From: Paracoccaceae bacterium
Lineage (GTDB): Bacteria; Pseudomonadota; Alphaproteobacteria; Rhodobacterales; Rhodobacteraceae
Reading direction: 5' to 3'
Assembly (NCBI GenBank): GCA_947476475.1
Contig: CANJQT010000005.1
Location: 1 to 64,000 of the forward strand
Length of the DNA: 64,000 nucleotides
A program made the position numbers and the translations under genes. Shown here piece after piece: positions 20,092 to 30,183 of the stretch. The notes below the pieces were generated by a model. The model did not search any database. It saw only the letters and a list, made by a program, of their open reading frames with translations, and was not told where the DNA came from. The stretch's first letter is position 1, and every line of letters starts with the position of its first letter.

Positions 20092-21129
20092 ATGGCAGAG
20101 TTTCTTGCAACACCTTTCGGCACTTTCCTGCTGATTGCGGTCCAGTGCCTGCTGATCATCGCCTTCGTGATGATCAGTCTGCTGTTTCTGGTTTACGGCG
20201 ACCGCAAGATCTGGGCCGCCGTGCAGATGCGGCGTGGCCCGAACGTGGTGGGCGCCTTTGGCCTGCTGCAATCGGTGGCGGATGCGCTGAAATATGTGGT
20301 CAAGGAAATTGTCGTGCCGGCTGGCGCTGACCGGTTCGTGTTTTTCCTGGCGCCGATGCTTTCGTTCGTGCTGGCGATGATCGCCTGGGCGGTGATCCCG
20401 TTCAGCGATACATGGGTTTTGTCGAACATCAATGTGGCCATCCTTTATGTCTTCGCGATTTCCTCGCTTGAGGTTTACGGCGTGATCATGGGGGGCTGGG
20501 CCTCGAACTCGAAATACCCGTTCCTGGGTTCGCTGCGGTCTGCGGCGCAGATGATTTCCTATGAAGTGTCGCTGGGCCTGATCATCATTGGCGTGGTGAT
20601 TTCCACCGGTTCCCTGAACTTCGGTGACATCGTTCGGGCGCAGTCCGGGGACTATGGGTTACTGAACTGGTACTGGCTGCCGCACCTGCCGATGGTGGCT
20701 TTGTTCTTCATATCGTCGCTGGCCGAAACCAACCGCCCGCCCTTTGACCTTCCGGAAGCGGAATCGGAACTGGTGGCGGGATATCAGGTTGAATATTCCT
20801 CGACCCCGTTCCTGTTGTTCATGGCGGGCGAATATATCGCCATCTTCCTGATGTGCGCGCTGATTTCGCTGCTGTTCTTCGGGGGTTGGCTTTCGCCGAT
20901 ACCGGGTATCCCGGACAGCCCGCTGTGGATGGTGGCGAAGATGAGCTTCTTCTTCTTCATGTTCGCCATGGTTAAGGCGATCGTGCCGCGCTACCGCTAT
21001 GACCAGCTGATGCGGATTGGCTGGAAGGTCTTCCTGCCCCTGTCGCTGGGCTGGGTGGTTCTGGTGGCGTTCCTTGCAAAATTCGAAGTGCTTGGTGGGT
21101 TTTGGGCCCGCTGGGCGATTGGGGGCTGA
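20092..21129 (+). CDS. nuoH: NADH-quinone oxidoreductase subunit H
   Basis: A 345-residue membrane subunit (about eight or nine helices) that joins the peripheral arm to the membrane arm and lines the quinone channel. [21 protein letters not shown] near residue 45 and [20 protein letters not shown] near residue 205-225 are diagnostic. Length and motifs are ordinary. Confidence 0.96.
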   Translation: MAEFLATPFGTFLLIAVQCLLIIAFVMISLLFLVYGDRKIWAAVQMRRGPNVVGAFGLLQSVADALKYVVKEIVVPAGADRFVFFLAPMLSFVLAMIAWAVIPFSDTWVLSNINVAILYVFAISSLEVYGVIMGGWASNSKYPFLGSLRSAAQMISYEVSLGLIIIGVVISTGSLNFGDIVRAQSGDYGLLNWYWLPHLPMVALFFISSLAETNRPPFDLPEAESELVAGYQVEYSSTPFLLFMAGEYIAIFLMCALISLLFFGGWLSPIPGIPDSPLWMVAKMSFFFFMFAMVKAIVPRYRYDQLMRIGWKVFLPLSLGWVVLVAFLAKFEVLGGFWARWAIGG

Positions 21130-21131
21130 TC

Positions 21132-21635
21132 ATGGGTCCGGCACGCACGACCGACTATACCCGCGCGGCGAAATATTTCCTGCTGGCCGACTTCTGGGCC
21201 GGGCTGCGGCTGGGGCTGCGCTATTTCTTCGCACCGAAGGCCACGCTGAACTATCCGCACGAAAAGGGGCCGCTTTCCCCGCGCTTTCGTGGCGAACACG
21301 CGCTGCGCCGCTATCCGAACGGTGAGGAACGCTGCATTGCCTGCAAGCTGTGCGAGGCGATCTGCCCGGCGCAGGCGATCACCATTGATGCCGAGCCCCG
21401 CGACGACGGCAGCCGCCGCACCACGCGTTATGACATCGACATGACCAAGTGCATCTATTGCGGCTTCTGCCAAGAGGCCTGCCCGGTGGATGCGATTGTC
21501 GAAGGGCCAAATTTCGAATTCGCCACCGAGACGCGCGAAGAACTGTTCTATGACAAGGCCAGACTTCTGGCGAATGGCGACCGTTGGGAAGCCGAGATTG
21601 CGCGCAATCTCGAACTCGACGCGCCTTACCGGTAA
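21132..21635 (+). CDS. nuoI: NADH-quinone oxidoreductase subunit I
   Basis: A 167-residue ferredoxin-like subunit with 4Fe-4S clusters N6a and N6b, bound by [12 protein letters not shown] and [12 protein letters not shown] plus shared cysteines. An N-terminal amphipathic helix ([20 protein letters not shown]) lies along the membrane. The open frame starts within nuoH at 21102; the ATG at 21132 just after the nuoH stop gives the family N-terminus. Confidence 0.95.
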   Translation: MGPARTTDYTRAAKYFLLADFWAGLRLGLRYFFAPKATLNYPHEKGPLSPRFRGEHALRRYPNGEERCIACKLCEAICPAQAITIDAEPRDDGSRRTTRYDIDMTKCIYCGFCQEACPVDAIVEGPNFEFATETREELFYDKARLLANGDRWEAEIARNLELDAPYR

Positions 21636-21644
21636 GGACAGATC

Positions 21645-22052
21645 ATGACCGAGGAATTCCAGAAACTTTTCGCGCAGATGATGGAGCAGGGCCAGCAGAT
21701 GGCACGTGCCTTCAATCCTGCGTCGGAAACGTTCAAGGCCCCCGGTTTTGACAAGATCTGGCCGACGATGCCGGCGGACATGATGGAAATGTGGTTTGGC
21801 AAGACCTTCAACCGTGAAGGTTTGGATGCCAAGACCCGGCTTTTGGTCACCATCGCCGCATTGACGGTTCTGGGCGCGCAGGGCGAGCCGCAGCTGGCGC
21901 TGACGATCCGCCATGCGCTGGAGGCAAAGGCCACCAAGCGCGAAATCGCGGAAGTGATCTATCAGATGAGCATGTTCGGCGGGCTGCCCGCCATGACCAA
22001 GGCGCTGGAAGTGGCGCAAAAGGTCTTTGACGAAACGGGAGACAGTGCATGA
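21645..22052 (+). CDS. carboxymuconolactone decarboxylase-like protein
   Basis: A 135-residue all-helical protein. Residues about 55-130 fit the carboxymuconolactone decarboxylase/AhpD fold ([20 protein letters not shown], then [20 protein letters not shown]). The redox CxxC of AhpD is absent: there is no cysteine in the protein. The N-terminal 50 residues are Met/Gln-rich and helical. Function in the nuo operon is unknown. It lies nine bases after nuoI, and its stop overlaps the nuoJ start. Confidence 0.75.
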   Translation: MTEEFQKLFAQMMEQGQQMARAFNPASETFKAPGFDKIWPTMPADMMEMWFGKTFNREGLDAKTRLLVTIAALTVLGAQGEPQLALTIRHALEAKATKREIAEVIYQMSMFGGLPAMTKALEVAQKVFDETGDSA

Positions 22053-22657
22053 CGGTCGCGGTTTTTGCCTTTTACCTTTTTGCGATAACTGCGGTGATTG
22101 CAGCACTTGGCGTGGTGATTTCGCGCAATCCGGTGCATTCGGTGCTGTGGCTGATCCTGACCTTCCTGTCGGCCTCGGGGCTGTTCGTGCTGCTGGGGGC
22201 CGAGTTCGTGGCGATGCTGCTGATCATCGTCTATGTCGGCGCGGTGGCGGTTTTGTTCCTGTTCGTGGTGATGATGCTGGACGTGGATTTCGCCGAGCTG
22301 AAGGGCGAGATGGCCAAATACATGCCGCTGGGCCTGCTGATCGGGGTGGTGGTGCTGATGCAGCTTGGCATCGTTTTCGGCGGCTGGACCACGGCGGAAA
22401 CCGCGGAAGCCGCGCGCACGGCGGTGACGCCGGACGGGGTGGAGAATACCGCCGCCATCGGCCTGCTGCTTTATGACAAATACATCCACCTATTCCAGCT
22501 GGCGGGGCTGATCCTGCTGGTGGCGATGATCGGGGCGATCGTTCTGACTTTGCGGCACAGGAAGGACGTGAAGCGCCAGAACGTGCTGCACCAGATGTGG
22601 CGCGACCCGGCCAAGGCGATGGAACTGATGGATGTGAAGCCGGGGCAGGGGCTGTGA
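22049..22657 (+). CDS. nuoJ: NADH-quinone oxidoreductase subunit J
   Basis: A 202-residue membrane subunit with five predicted helices; [20 protein letters not shown] and [20 protein letters not shown] are the conserved second and third helices. The C-terminal cytoplasmic tail ([14 protein letters not shown]) is typical of alphaproteobacteria. It overlaps both neighbours by TGATG or ATGA junctions. Confidence 0.95.
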   Translation: MTVAVFAFYLFAITAVIAALGVVISRNPVHSVLWLILTFLSASGLFVLLGAEFVAMLLIIVYVGAVAVLFLFVVMMLDVDFAELKGEMAKYMPLGLLIGVVVLMQLGIVFGGWTTAETAEAARTAVTPDGVENTAAIGLLLYDKYIHLFQLAGLILLVAMIGAIVLTLRHRKDVKRQNVLHQMWRDPAKAMELMDVKPGQGL

Positions 22658-23238
22658 TGCTGAGGATTTGCCTTGCCTTGGTGGCGCTATATCCGGGTGT
22701 GTTTTCGCAAGCTTGGGGCTGCGAACCCATGATTTTTGGTCGGTTTGCCGATACCAGCGCCTACAGCAAGCCAATAAAAATTAACCCGGACTGCAGCTTC
22801 GATCACGAGTTCGTCGTCAAAGAAGCGACTTACAAAGTATTGGCCTCTATCTCGGCGGGCGCGGTGCGTGACTTGGGAAACGGACGCGTGGCACAGCGTG
22901 TTTCTAACGGCGGGTCTTGCTCGCTAACTGAGCAGCTTCTGTTTATCGACTGTGCGACCGCGGACCTTATCGCAATCGAGGGTATCCATCCAAAAAGAGA
23001 CTGGGAAATCGGCGGTCTTTCAGAGCGCAGAGTAGAGGATATTCAGAAGCCGAAGGGGCCAATCGAACTAGGCCCCAACAGTTCGATCGCAGGGCTAGTT
23101 AAAATTGCTGAAGCGAACGGCTTCAACTACAAGCGCGACCTTGAGGACGAACTTGCGGGGCTTAAACGCAAGAACCGCTATGACCCGTTCTGCGGCTGCA
23201 AACTCTATTACCCCGACCTCGCGGAGGCATCGCAATGA
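22657..23238 (+). CDS. secreted hypothetical protein between nuoJ and nuoK
   Basis: Not recognised. The 193-residue product has a signal peptide (hydrophobic residues about 3-19, possible cleavage near AWG at 19-21). The mature part has six cysteines (GCEP, PDCSF, GSCS, DCAT, FCGC), which fits a disulfide-bonded periplasmic protein. The start ATG overlaps the nuoJ stop and the stop overlaps the nuoK start, so it sits exactly in the operon, although nuoJ and nuoK are normally adjacent. The sequence is AT-richer than its neighbours, with codon choices (aaa, tta, att) rare in the surrounding genes, which suggests acquisition. Confidence 0.65.
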   Translation: MLRICLALVALYPGVFSQAWGCEPMIFGRFADTSAYSKPIKINPDCSFDHEFVVKEATYKVLASISAGAVRDLGNGRVAQRVSNGGSCSLTEQLLFIDCATADLIAIEGIHPKRDWEIGGLSERRVEDIQKPKGPIELGPNSSIAGLVKIAEANGFNYKRDLEDELAGLKRKNRYDPFCGCKLYYPDLAEASQ

Positions 23239-23540
23239 TCACCCTGACCCACTACCTTGGCGTTGCCGCCGCTTTGTTCGTGATCGGCATCTTTGGCATC
23301 TTCCTGAACCGGAAGAACGTGATCGTCATCCTGATGTCGATCGAACTGATGCTGCTGGCGGTGAACATCAACTTCGTCGCTTTTTCGAGCTTCCTGCATG
23401 ATCTGGCCGGGCAGGTTTTCACCATGTTCGTGCTGACCGTTGCCGCCGCCGAGGCGGCGATTGGCCTTGCGATCCTTGTTTCCTTTTTCCGCAACCGCGG
23501 GACTATCGACGTCGAAGACGTCAACGTGATGAAAGGCTGA
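23235..23540 (+). CDS. nuoK: NADH-quinone oxidoreductase subunit K
   Basis: A 101-residue antiporter-like membrane subunit with three helices. [20 protein letters not shown] contains the conserved Glu of helix II, and [20 protein letters not shown] the Glu of the third helix. Starts within the stop of the orphan gene before it (ATGA). Confidence 0.96.
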   Translation: MITLTHYLGVAAALFVIGIFGIFLNRKNVIVILMSIELMLLAVNINFVAFSSFLHDLAGQVFTMFVLTVAAAEAAIGLAILVSFFRNRGTIDVEDVNVMKG

Positions 23541-23546
23541 GTTCGG

Positions 23547-25652
23547 ATGTTGCAGTTCATTCTTCTTGCACCTCTGGCGGCCGCGATCATCGCGGGGTTT
23601 GGCTGGCGGATCATCGGCGAGACGGCGGCACTGGTGCTGACCACGGGCGTGTTGTTCGCGGCTTGCGCGCTTTCGTGGGTCACGTTCCTGACCTTCGACG
23701 GGGTGACCCAGCATATCCACCTGCTTAACTGGATCCAGTCGGGCAGTCTGGACACCGAATGGTCGATCCGGTTGGACCGGCTGACGGCGATCATGCTGAT
23801 CGTGGTCAATACCGTGTCGGCGTTGGTGCATCTTTATTCCTGGGGCTACATGGCCCATGACGTGAACTGGAGCCATGACGAACGCTACAAGGCGCGGTTC
23901 TTCGCGTATCTGTCGTTCTTCACCTTTGCCATGCTGATGCTGGTGACGGCTGACAATCTGGTGCAGATGTTCTTTGGCTGGGAGGGCGTGGGCGTTGCCT
24001 CGTACCTGCTGATCGGTTTCTATTATAAGAAACCCAGCGCCAATGCGGCGGCGATCAAGGCCTTTGTGGTCAACCGGGTGGGCGACTTCGGCTTTGCGCT
24101 GGGAATTTTCGGCCTGTTCTACATGGTCGATTCCATCCGTATGGATGATGTGTTTGCGGCCGCGCCCAAGCTGGCGGAAAGCCAGATCGGGTTCCTGTGG
24201 ACCGAATGGAATGCGGCGAACCTGCTGGCGGTGTTGTTGTTCATCGGTGCGATGGGCAAGTCGGCGCAGTTGGGTCTGCACACCTGGTTGCCTGATGCGA
24301 TGGAAGGCCCGACCCCGGTTTCGGCGCTGATCCATGCGGCAACGATGGTGACGGCGGGGGTGTTCCTTGTCTGCCGGATGTCGCCCTTGTTCGAATATGC
24401 GCCCGAGGCCAAGACCTTTGTCATCTATGTGGGGGCCGCGACCGCCTTCTTTGCAGCCACCGTGGGTCTGGTGCAGAATGACATCAAACGGGTGATCGCC
24501 TATTCGACCTGTTCGCAGTTGGGCTACATGTTCGTGGCGGCAGGCGCCGGGGTTTACGGGGCGGCGATGTTCCACCTGTTCACCCATGCATTCTTCAAGG
24601 CGATGCTGTTTTTGGGCGCCGGTTCAGTCATCCATGCGATGCACCATGAGCAGGACATGCGCCATTACGGTGCCCTGCGCAAAAAGATCCCGCTGACTTT
24701 CTGGGCGATGATGATCGGCACCTTTGCGATTACCGGCGTGGGCATTCCGCTGACCCAGATCGGTTTCGCGGGCTTCCTTTCGAAGGATGCGATCATCGAG
24801 TCCGCTTATGCCAGCGGCGTTGGCTTTGCCTTCTGGGCGCTGGTGGTGGCGGCCTGCTTTACCAGCTTCTATTCCTGGCGGCTGATTTTCCTGACGTTCT
24901 ACGGTGAGGCGCGCTGGGGGCACCATGGCGGCCATGGCCACGACGACCATGCCCACGAGCCGCATGAAAGCCCAGCGGTGATGACGCTGCCTTTGGGCAT
25001 TCTTGCCCTTGGTGCGGTCTTTGCGGGCATGATCTGGTACAATGATTTCTTTGGCGATCATGCCAAGGTATCGGCCTTCTTCAATCTGGCGGAACATGAG
25101 GTTGCGGCGGCAGAAGCCACTACCGAAACCGCCACCGGCGAGGCCGCAGCAACCGAAGGTGAAGCGACCGAGGCGGCGCATGGGGCCGAAGGGGCCGCCC
25201 CGCAGGGCGCCATCTTCATGGGGGCGGACAATCATGTGATGGAAGAGGCGCACGAGGCCCCGAACTGGGTCAAGGTTTCGCCGTTCATCGCCATGGTGAT
25301 CGGTTTTGCCACCGCCTGGCTGTTCTACATCAAGAACCCGTCTTTGCCGGGGCGGCTGGCCGCACAGCAGCCGATCCTTTACCGGTTCCTCTTGAACAAA
25401 TGGTACTTCGATGAAGTCTACGACTTCCTCTTCGTCCGCAGCGCCAAAGCCTTTGGTCACTTCCTGTGGAAGAAGGGCGACGGCAATGTGATCGACGGGT
25501 CGATCAACGGTGTGGCGATGGGGATCATTCCGTTCTTTACCCGTCTGGCCGGTCGGGTGCAGTCCGGCTACCTTTTCCACTATGCATTCGCCATGGTCAT
25601 CGGCATCGCCGTTCTTCTGGTCTGGATGACGCTCTCGGGGGGCGCGCACTAA
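23547..25652 (+). CDS. nuoL: NADH-quinone oxidoreductase subunit L
   Basis: A 701-residue Mrp-antiporter-like proton-pumping subunit. [20 protein letters not shown] holds the conserved Glu, [20 protein letters not shown] the central Lys/His region, and the C-terminal long lateral helix follows. A histidine-rich loop (residues about 456-475) and an Ala/Glu/Thr-rich insertion (about 515-550) lie between the antiporter core and the lateral helix, making the protein longer than E. coli NuoL. The stop overlaps the nuoM start. Confidence 0.96.
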   Translation: MLQFILLAPLAAAIIAGFGWRIIGETAALVLTTGVLFAACALSWVTFLTFDGVTQHIHLLNWIQSGSLDTEWSIRLDRLTAIMLIVVNTVSALVHLYSWGYMAHDVNWSHDERYKARFFAYLSFFTFAMLMLVTADNLVQMFFGWEGVGVASYLLIGFYYKKPSANAAAIKAFVVNRVGDFGFALGIFGLFYMVDSIRMDDVFAAAPKLAESQIGFLWTEWNAANLLAVLLFIGAMGKSAQLGLHTWLPDAMEGPTPVSALIHAATMVTAGVFLVCRMSPLFEYAPEAKTFVIYVGAATAFFAATVGLVQNDIKRVIAYSTCSQLGYMFVAAGAGVYGAAMFHLFTHAFFKAMLFLGAGSVIHAMHHEQDMRHYGALRKKIPLTFWAMMIGTFAITGVGIPLTQIGFAGFLSKDAIIESAYASGVGFAFWALVVAACFTSFYSWRLIFLTFYGEARWGHHGGHGHDDHAHEPHESPAVMTLPLGILALGAVFAGMIWYNDFFGDHAKVSAFFNLAEHEVAAAEATTETATGEAAATEGEATEAAHGAEGAAPQGAIFMGADNHVMEEAHEAPNWVKVSPFIAMVIGFATAWLFYIKNPSLPGRLAAQQPILYRFLLNKWYFDEVYDFLFVRSAKAFGHFLWKKGDGNVIDGSINGVAMGIIPFFTRLAGRVQSGYLFHYAFAMVIGIAVLLVWMTLSGGAH

Positions 25653-27190
25653 TGGGCAATCTGCTTTCCATCGTCACTTTCCTGCCCATTGTTGCGGCAT
25701 TGGTTCTGGCGCTATTCCTGCGGGGCAATGATGCGGCCGCGCAACGCAATGCCAAATGGCTGGCGCTGATCACCACGACGGCGACCTTCGTCATCTCGCT
25801 TGTGGTGCTGTGCGGCTTTGATCCGGCCAACACCGGCTTTCAGTTCGTCGAGGAGCGGCCCTGGATCATGGGGCTTAACTACAAGCTTGGCGTCGACGGG
25901 ATTTCGGTTCTGTTCGTGCTGCTGACCACATTCCTGATGCCGATCACCATCCTGTCCTGCTGGGGTGTTGAAAACCGGGTGAAGGAATACATGATCGCCT
26001 TTCTGGTGCTGGAAGGGCTGATGATCGGGGTTTTCGTGGCGCTGGATCTGGTGCTGTTCTACCTGTTCTTCGAGGCGGGTCTGATCCCGATGTTCCTGAT
26101 CATCGGTATCTGGGGCGGCAAGGAGCGGATATATGCCGCCTTCAAGTTCTTCCTATATACGTTCCTTGGTTCGGTACTGATGCTGGTCGCCATGATCGCC
26201 ATGTACCGCGATGCGGGCACGACCGATATTCCGACGCTGATGACCCATGTGTTCGCGTCTGAAACCATCAGCCTTTGGGGCTTTCCGATTGTCGGCGGGG
26301 TGCAGACGCTTTTGTTCCTGGCCTTCTTTGCCAGTTTCGCGGTGAAGATGCCGATGTGGCCGGTGCATACCTGGCTGCCGGATGCGCACGTTCAGGCGCC
26401 CACGGCGGGGTCGGTGGTGCTGGCGGCGATTTTGCTGAAGATGGGCGGTTACGGGTTCCTGCGATTCAGCCTGCCGATGTTCCCGGTGGCATCCGACCAT
26501 CTGTCGGGGCTGGTCTTCTGGATGTCGGCGATTGCGATTGTTTATACGTCACTGGTGGCGCTGGCGCAGTCGGACATGAAAAAGCTGATCGCTTATTCGT
26601 CAGTGGCGCACATGGGCTATGTGACGATGGGGATCTTTGCCGCCAATCAGCAGGGCGTTGATGGGGCGATCTTCCAGATGCTGTCGCACGGCTTCATTTC
26701 GGGGGCGTTGTTCCTTGGCGTTGGCGTCATCTATGACCGGATGCACACGCGCGAGATTGACGCTTATGGCGGTCTGGTGAACCGGATGCCGGCCTATGCG
26801 ATGATCTTCATGTTCTTCACCATGGCCAATGTGGGTCTGCCGGGCACGTCGGGCTTTGTCGGTGAATTCCTGACGCTGATGGGGATTTTCCAGGTGAATA
26901 CCTGGGCGGCGGCAGTGGCCACCAGTGGCGTCATCCTTTCGGCGGCCTATGCGCTGTGGCTTTACCGCCGGGTGGTGATGGGCGAGTTGGTCAAGGACAG
27001 CCTGAGGGGAATCAAGGACATGTCCTTGCGCGAAAAGGCGGTGATGGCGCCCCTGATCGCCATGACCCTGCTGCTGGGGATATATCCGGCGGTTGTCACC
27101 GACCGCATCGGCCCTTCGGTAGCCCAGCTTGTTGCAAACTATCATGCCGCTCTGCCCGCCGATGCGGGCGGGCAAGTGGCCAGCGAATAA
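25652..27190 (+). CDS. nuoM: NADH-quinone oxidoreductase subunit M
   Basis: A 512-residue antiporter-like subunit with about 14 helices. [20 protein letters not shown] contains the conserved Glu and [20 protein letters not shown] the conserved Lys/His region. The open frame extends back into nuoL, but the ATG at 25652 overlaps the nuoL stop and starts the usual N-terminus. Confidence 0.96.
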   Translation: MGNLLSIVTFLPIVAALVLALFLRGNDAAAQRNAKWLALITTTATFVISLVVLCGFDPANTGFQFVEERPWIMGLNYKLGVDGISVLFVLLTTFLMPITILSCWGVENRVKEYMIAFLVLEGLMIGVFVALDLVLFYLFFEAGLIPMFLIIGIWGGKERIYAAFKFFLYTFLGSVLMLVAMIAMYRDAGTTDIPTLMTHVFASETISLWGFPIVGGVQTLLFLAFFASFAVKMPMWPVHTWLPDAHVQAPTAGSVVLAAILLKMGGYGFLRFSLPMFPVASDHLSGLVFWMSAIAIVYTSLVALAQSDMKKLIAYSSVAHMGYVTMGIFAANQQGVDGAIFQMLSHGFISGALFLGVGVIYDRMHTREIDAYGGLVNRMPAYAMIFMFFTMANVGLPGTSGFVGEFLTLMGIFQVNTWAAAVATSGVILSAAYALWLYRRVVMGELVKDSLRGIKDMSLREKAVMAPLIAMTLLLGIYPAVVTDRIGPSVAQLVANYHAALPADAGGQVASE

Positions 27191-27202
27191 GGAAGCCCGT
27201 CC

Positions 27203-28642
27203 GTGGAACAGTTTGATTTCCCAATCGTTCTTCCCGAAATTGCGCTGTCGGTCTATGCGATGGCGGCGCTGCTGGTGGCGGTTTACACCGGAAAGGACGG
27301 GCTTGCCCGCATCGTAACCTGGGCCACCGTCGCGGTCATGCTGGCGCTGGCGGCCTGGATCGGCCTGACCGGCCGGCCCGAAGGCGTGGCCTTTGGCGGG
27401 GCGATTGTGGCGGATGCCTTTTCGCGGTTTGCGATGGTGACGATCCTGCTGGCGGCGGCAGGGGTTCTTGCGATGTGCGAATCGCATCTGCGCCAGACCG
27501 GGCAGGCGCGTTTCGAATATCCGATCCTGATCAGTCTGGCCGTAGTGGGCATGATGGTGATGGTGTCAGCCGGTGACCTTATGTCGCTTTACATGGGGCT
27601 GGAGCTGCAATCACTGGCGCTTTATGTGGTGGCGTCGTTCCGCCGCGACAATCTGAAATCGACCGAGGCCGGCCTGAAGTACTTCGTGCTTGGCGCGCTG
27701 TCGTCGGGGCTGCTGCTTTATGGCGCCTCGCTGACCTATGGGTTCACCGGGACCACCCTGTTCAGCGGCATTGCCGCGACAATTGCAGCGGGCCATGTTT
27801 CGACAGGCCTGCTGTTCGGGCTGGTGTTCCTGATCACCGGTCTGGCATTCAAGGTGTCCGCCGTGCCCTTCCACATGTGGACGCCCGACGTCTACGAAGG
27901 CGCGCCCACTCCGGTTACGGCGTTCTTTGCGACCGCGCCGAAAGTTGCCGCGATGGGGCTGTTCGCACGGGTGATGTTTGACGGGTTTGGCAATGCGGTC
28001 AGCGACTGGAGTCAGGTTGTGGCGCTTTTGGCCACGCTGTCGATGTTCCTTGGCGCGATTGCGGCGATTGGTCAGCGCGATATCAAGCGCCTGATGGCCT
28101 ATTCCTCGATCGCGCATATGGGCTTTGCGTTGGTCGGCCTTGCGGCCGGGACCGAAGGCGGGGTCAAGGCGATGCTGACCTATATGGCGGTCTATGTGGC
28201 GATGAACCTTGGCACCTTCGCCTTCATCCTGTCGATGGAGAAGGACGGGCGGCCCACGACTGACATCCAGGACCTGAACATGCTGGCCAAGCGCGAGCCG
28301 ACCAAGGCGATGGCGCTTCTGGTTCTGATGTTCTCGCTGGCGGGGGTGCCGCCGATGCTGGGCTTCTTTGCCAAGTTCGGGGTGCTGAAGGCGGCGGTGG
28401 ATGCCAACATGAGCTGGCTGGCGCTGGCGGGTGCCGTCGCGTCTGTGATCGGGGCCTTCTACTACCTGCGGCTTGTCTTCTACATGTACTTCGGCACTGA
28501 GGCCAAAGGCATGGAAAGCCGCATGGCACCGGTGCAGTGGGTCATGCTGATGGGGGCGGCGCTGGTGATGATCCTTGGCGTCGTGAACCTGTTTGGCATC
28601 GAAAATGCCGCAGCCCTGGCGGCAGAGGCCCTTGTCCGCTGA
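27203..28642 (+). CDS. nuoN: NADH-quinone oxidoreductase subunit N
   Basis: The third antiporter-like subunit, 479 residues, about 14 helices. [18 protein letters not shown] carries the conserved Glu and [20 protein letters not shown] the conserved Lys/His region. A GTG start at 27203 is preceded by AAGGAAG at the right distance. Last core complex I gene; the birA-like gene overlaps its 3' end. Confidence 0.95.
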   Translation: MEQFDFPIVLPEIALSVYAMAALLVAVYTGKDGLARIVTWATVAVMLALAAWIGLTGRPEGVAFGGAIVADAFSRFAMVTILLAAAGVLAMCESHLRQTGQARFEYPILISLAVVGMMVMVSAGDLMSLYMGLELQSLALYVVASFRRDNLKSTEAGLKYFVLGALSSGLLLYGASLTYGFTGTTLFSGIAATIAAGHVSTGLLFGLVFLITGLAFKVSAVPFHMWTPDVYEGAPTPVTAFFATAPKVAAMGLFARVMFDGFGNAVSDWSQVVALLATLSMFLGAIAAIGQRDIKRLMAYSSIAHMGFALVGLAAGTEGGVKAMLTYMAVYVAMNLGTFAFILSMEKDGRPTTDIQDLNMLAKREPTKAMALLVLMFSLAGVPPMLGFFAKFGVLKAAVDANMSWLALAGAVASVIGAFYYLRLVFYMYFGTEAKGMESRMAPVQWVMLMGAALVMILGVVNLFGIENAAALAAEALVR

Positions 28643-29393
28643 TCCAAACCTTTGGCCGCAAGGCTATGCGCGCCATGTGCTGGCCGAGGTTGACAGCACC
28701 AATTCTGAAGCCGCACGTCTGGCCCAAAACCTGACCCAGCCCAGCTGGATCATGGCGCGGCGCCAGACAGCGGCGCGCGGGCGGCGCGGGAGGGTATGGA
28801 TCAGCTCCGAGGGTAATTTCGCCGCCAGCCTGCTGATGCGCCCGGCAGGTGATCCGGGGCAGGCGGCGTTGCGCAGTTTTGTGGCGGCATTGGCGCTGGC
28901 TGACGCTTTGGGAACGGTCTGCGGCCCTACGGCGCAGATCACACTAAAATGGCCCAATGACGTGTTGCTGAACGGCGGCAAGGTGGCGGGTATTCTGCTG
29001 GAAAGCGCCGGGCAGGGACGGGGCCTTAGCCATCTGATCATAGGGATCGGGGTCAACCTTGTGGCGGCCCCCCCGCCCGAAGCGGTGGAGCCGGGCGCGA
29101 TGAAGCCGGTTTCGGTGCAGAATGAAACCGGGCTGGTCATTGTGCCGGAAGAATTCCTGAATTACCTGGCAAATGCCTTTGCGCGCTGGGAGATGCAGTT
29201 CGCTGCATACGGCTTTGCGCCTATTCGCACCGCCTGGTTGCAGCGCGCGGCCCGGCTGGGGCAGAAGATCATGGCGCGGACGATGACCGAAACCATTGAA
29301 GGCACCTTCGAGACGCTGGCCGAGGACGGGTCTTTGGTGCTGAATACCGGCAATGGCCGCCGCACGCTTCCGGCGGCGGACGTGTTTTTCTGA
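28605..29393 (+). CDS. birA: biotin--[acetyl-CoA-carboxylase] ligase
   Basis: Attaches biotin to carboxylases such as acetyl-CoA carboxylase and MccA. About 262 residues: the catalytic core is seen in [19 protein letters not shown] and [20 protein letters not shown], followed by the C-terminal SH3-like domain. There is no N-terminal helix-turn-helix, so it is not a repressor, unlike E. coli BirA. The start is uncertain: ATG at 28605 lies inside nuoN, and TTG at 28632 would give an N-terminus closer to relatives. It is followed by coaX ten bases on. Confidence 0.9.
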   Translation: MPQPWRQRPLSADPNLWPQGYARHVLAEVDSTNSEAARLAQNLTQPSWIMARRQTAARGRRGRVWISSEGNFAASLLMRPAGDPGQAALRSFVAALALADALGTVCGPTAQITLKWPNDVLLNGGKVAGILLESAGQGRGLSHLIIGIGVNLVAAPPPEAVEPGAMKPVSVQNETGLVIVPEEFLNYLANAFARWEMQFAAYGFAPIRTAWLQRAARLGQKIMARTMTETIEGTFETLAEDGSLVLNTGNGRRTLPAADVFF

Positions 29394-29403
29394 AAGGGCC
29401 CCC

Positions 29404-30183
29404 ATGCTTTTGTGCATCGACTGCGGGAATACCAATACGGTCTTTTCGGTCTGGGATGGGGCGAAGTTCATCGCCATCTGGCGCATATCAACTTCGCATC
29501 TGCGTACGGCGGATGAATATTTCGTTTGGCTTTCGACGCTGATCGCGGCCGCGAAGCTGGACTTGGACGTGACGGACGCGATCATCTCTTCGACGGTGCC
29601 GCGTGTGGTTTTCAATTTGCGGGTATTGTGTGATCGCTATTTCGGGTGCCGCCCGCTGGTGGTGGGGCGGCCTGGCTGCGTGCTGCCGGTGGCGCCGCGT
29701 GTCGATCTAGGCACCACGGTCGGCCCTGACCGGCTGGTCAATACGGTAGCGGGGTTCGCGCGCCACGGCGGCGATCTGATTGTGGTGGACTTTGGCACCG
29801 CGACCACATTCGACGTGGTAGATAGCGACGGGGCCTATATTGGCGGTGCGATTGCGCCGGGCGTGAACCTGTCGCTTGAGGCGCTGCATATGGCGGCGGC
29901 CGCGCTGCCCCACGTTGATGTTACCAAACCGACGCAGGCGATCGGCACCAATACGGTTGCCTGTATGCAATCGGGCATCTACTGGGGCTACGTGGGCCTT
30001 GTCGAAGGGTTGGTCCGGCAAATCCGCGCCGAACGAGGGCGCAAGATGAAGGTGATCGGGACCGGGGGCTTGGCCTCGCTGTTCGATCAAGGCACAGAGA
30101 TATTTGACAGCATCGAAGATGATCTGACGATGCACGGGCTGGTGTTGATACACGGCCACAACAAGGAACTGGAAAAACTATGA
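29404..30183 (+). CDS. coaX: type III pantothenate kinase
   Basis: First step of coenzyme A synthesis, ATP-dependent phosphorylation of pantothenate. The 259-residue protein has the ASKHA-fold motifs LCIDCGNTNTVFSVW near the start, GPDRLVNTVAGF near residue 105, VVDFGTATTFDVV near 125 and YIGGAIAPGVNLSLEAL near 145. The open frame begins at 29353; the ATG at 29404 is the family start. Its stop overlaps the rnj start. The order nuoN-birA-coaX-rnj is conserved in this family of bacteria. Confidence 0.95.
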   Translation: MLLCIDCGNTNTVFSVWDGAKFIAIWRISTSHLRTADEYFVWLSTLIAAAKLDLDVTDAIISSTVPRVVFNLRVLCDRYFGCRPLVVGRPGCVLPVAPRVDLGTTVGPDRLVNTVAGFARHGGDLIVVDFGTATTFDVVDSDGAYIGGAIAPGVNLSLEALHMAAAALPHVDVTKPTQAIGTNTVACMQSGIYWGYVGLVEGLVRQIRAERGRKMKVIGTGGLASLFDQGTEIFDSIEDDLTMHGLVLIHGHNKELEKL

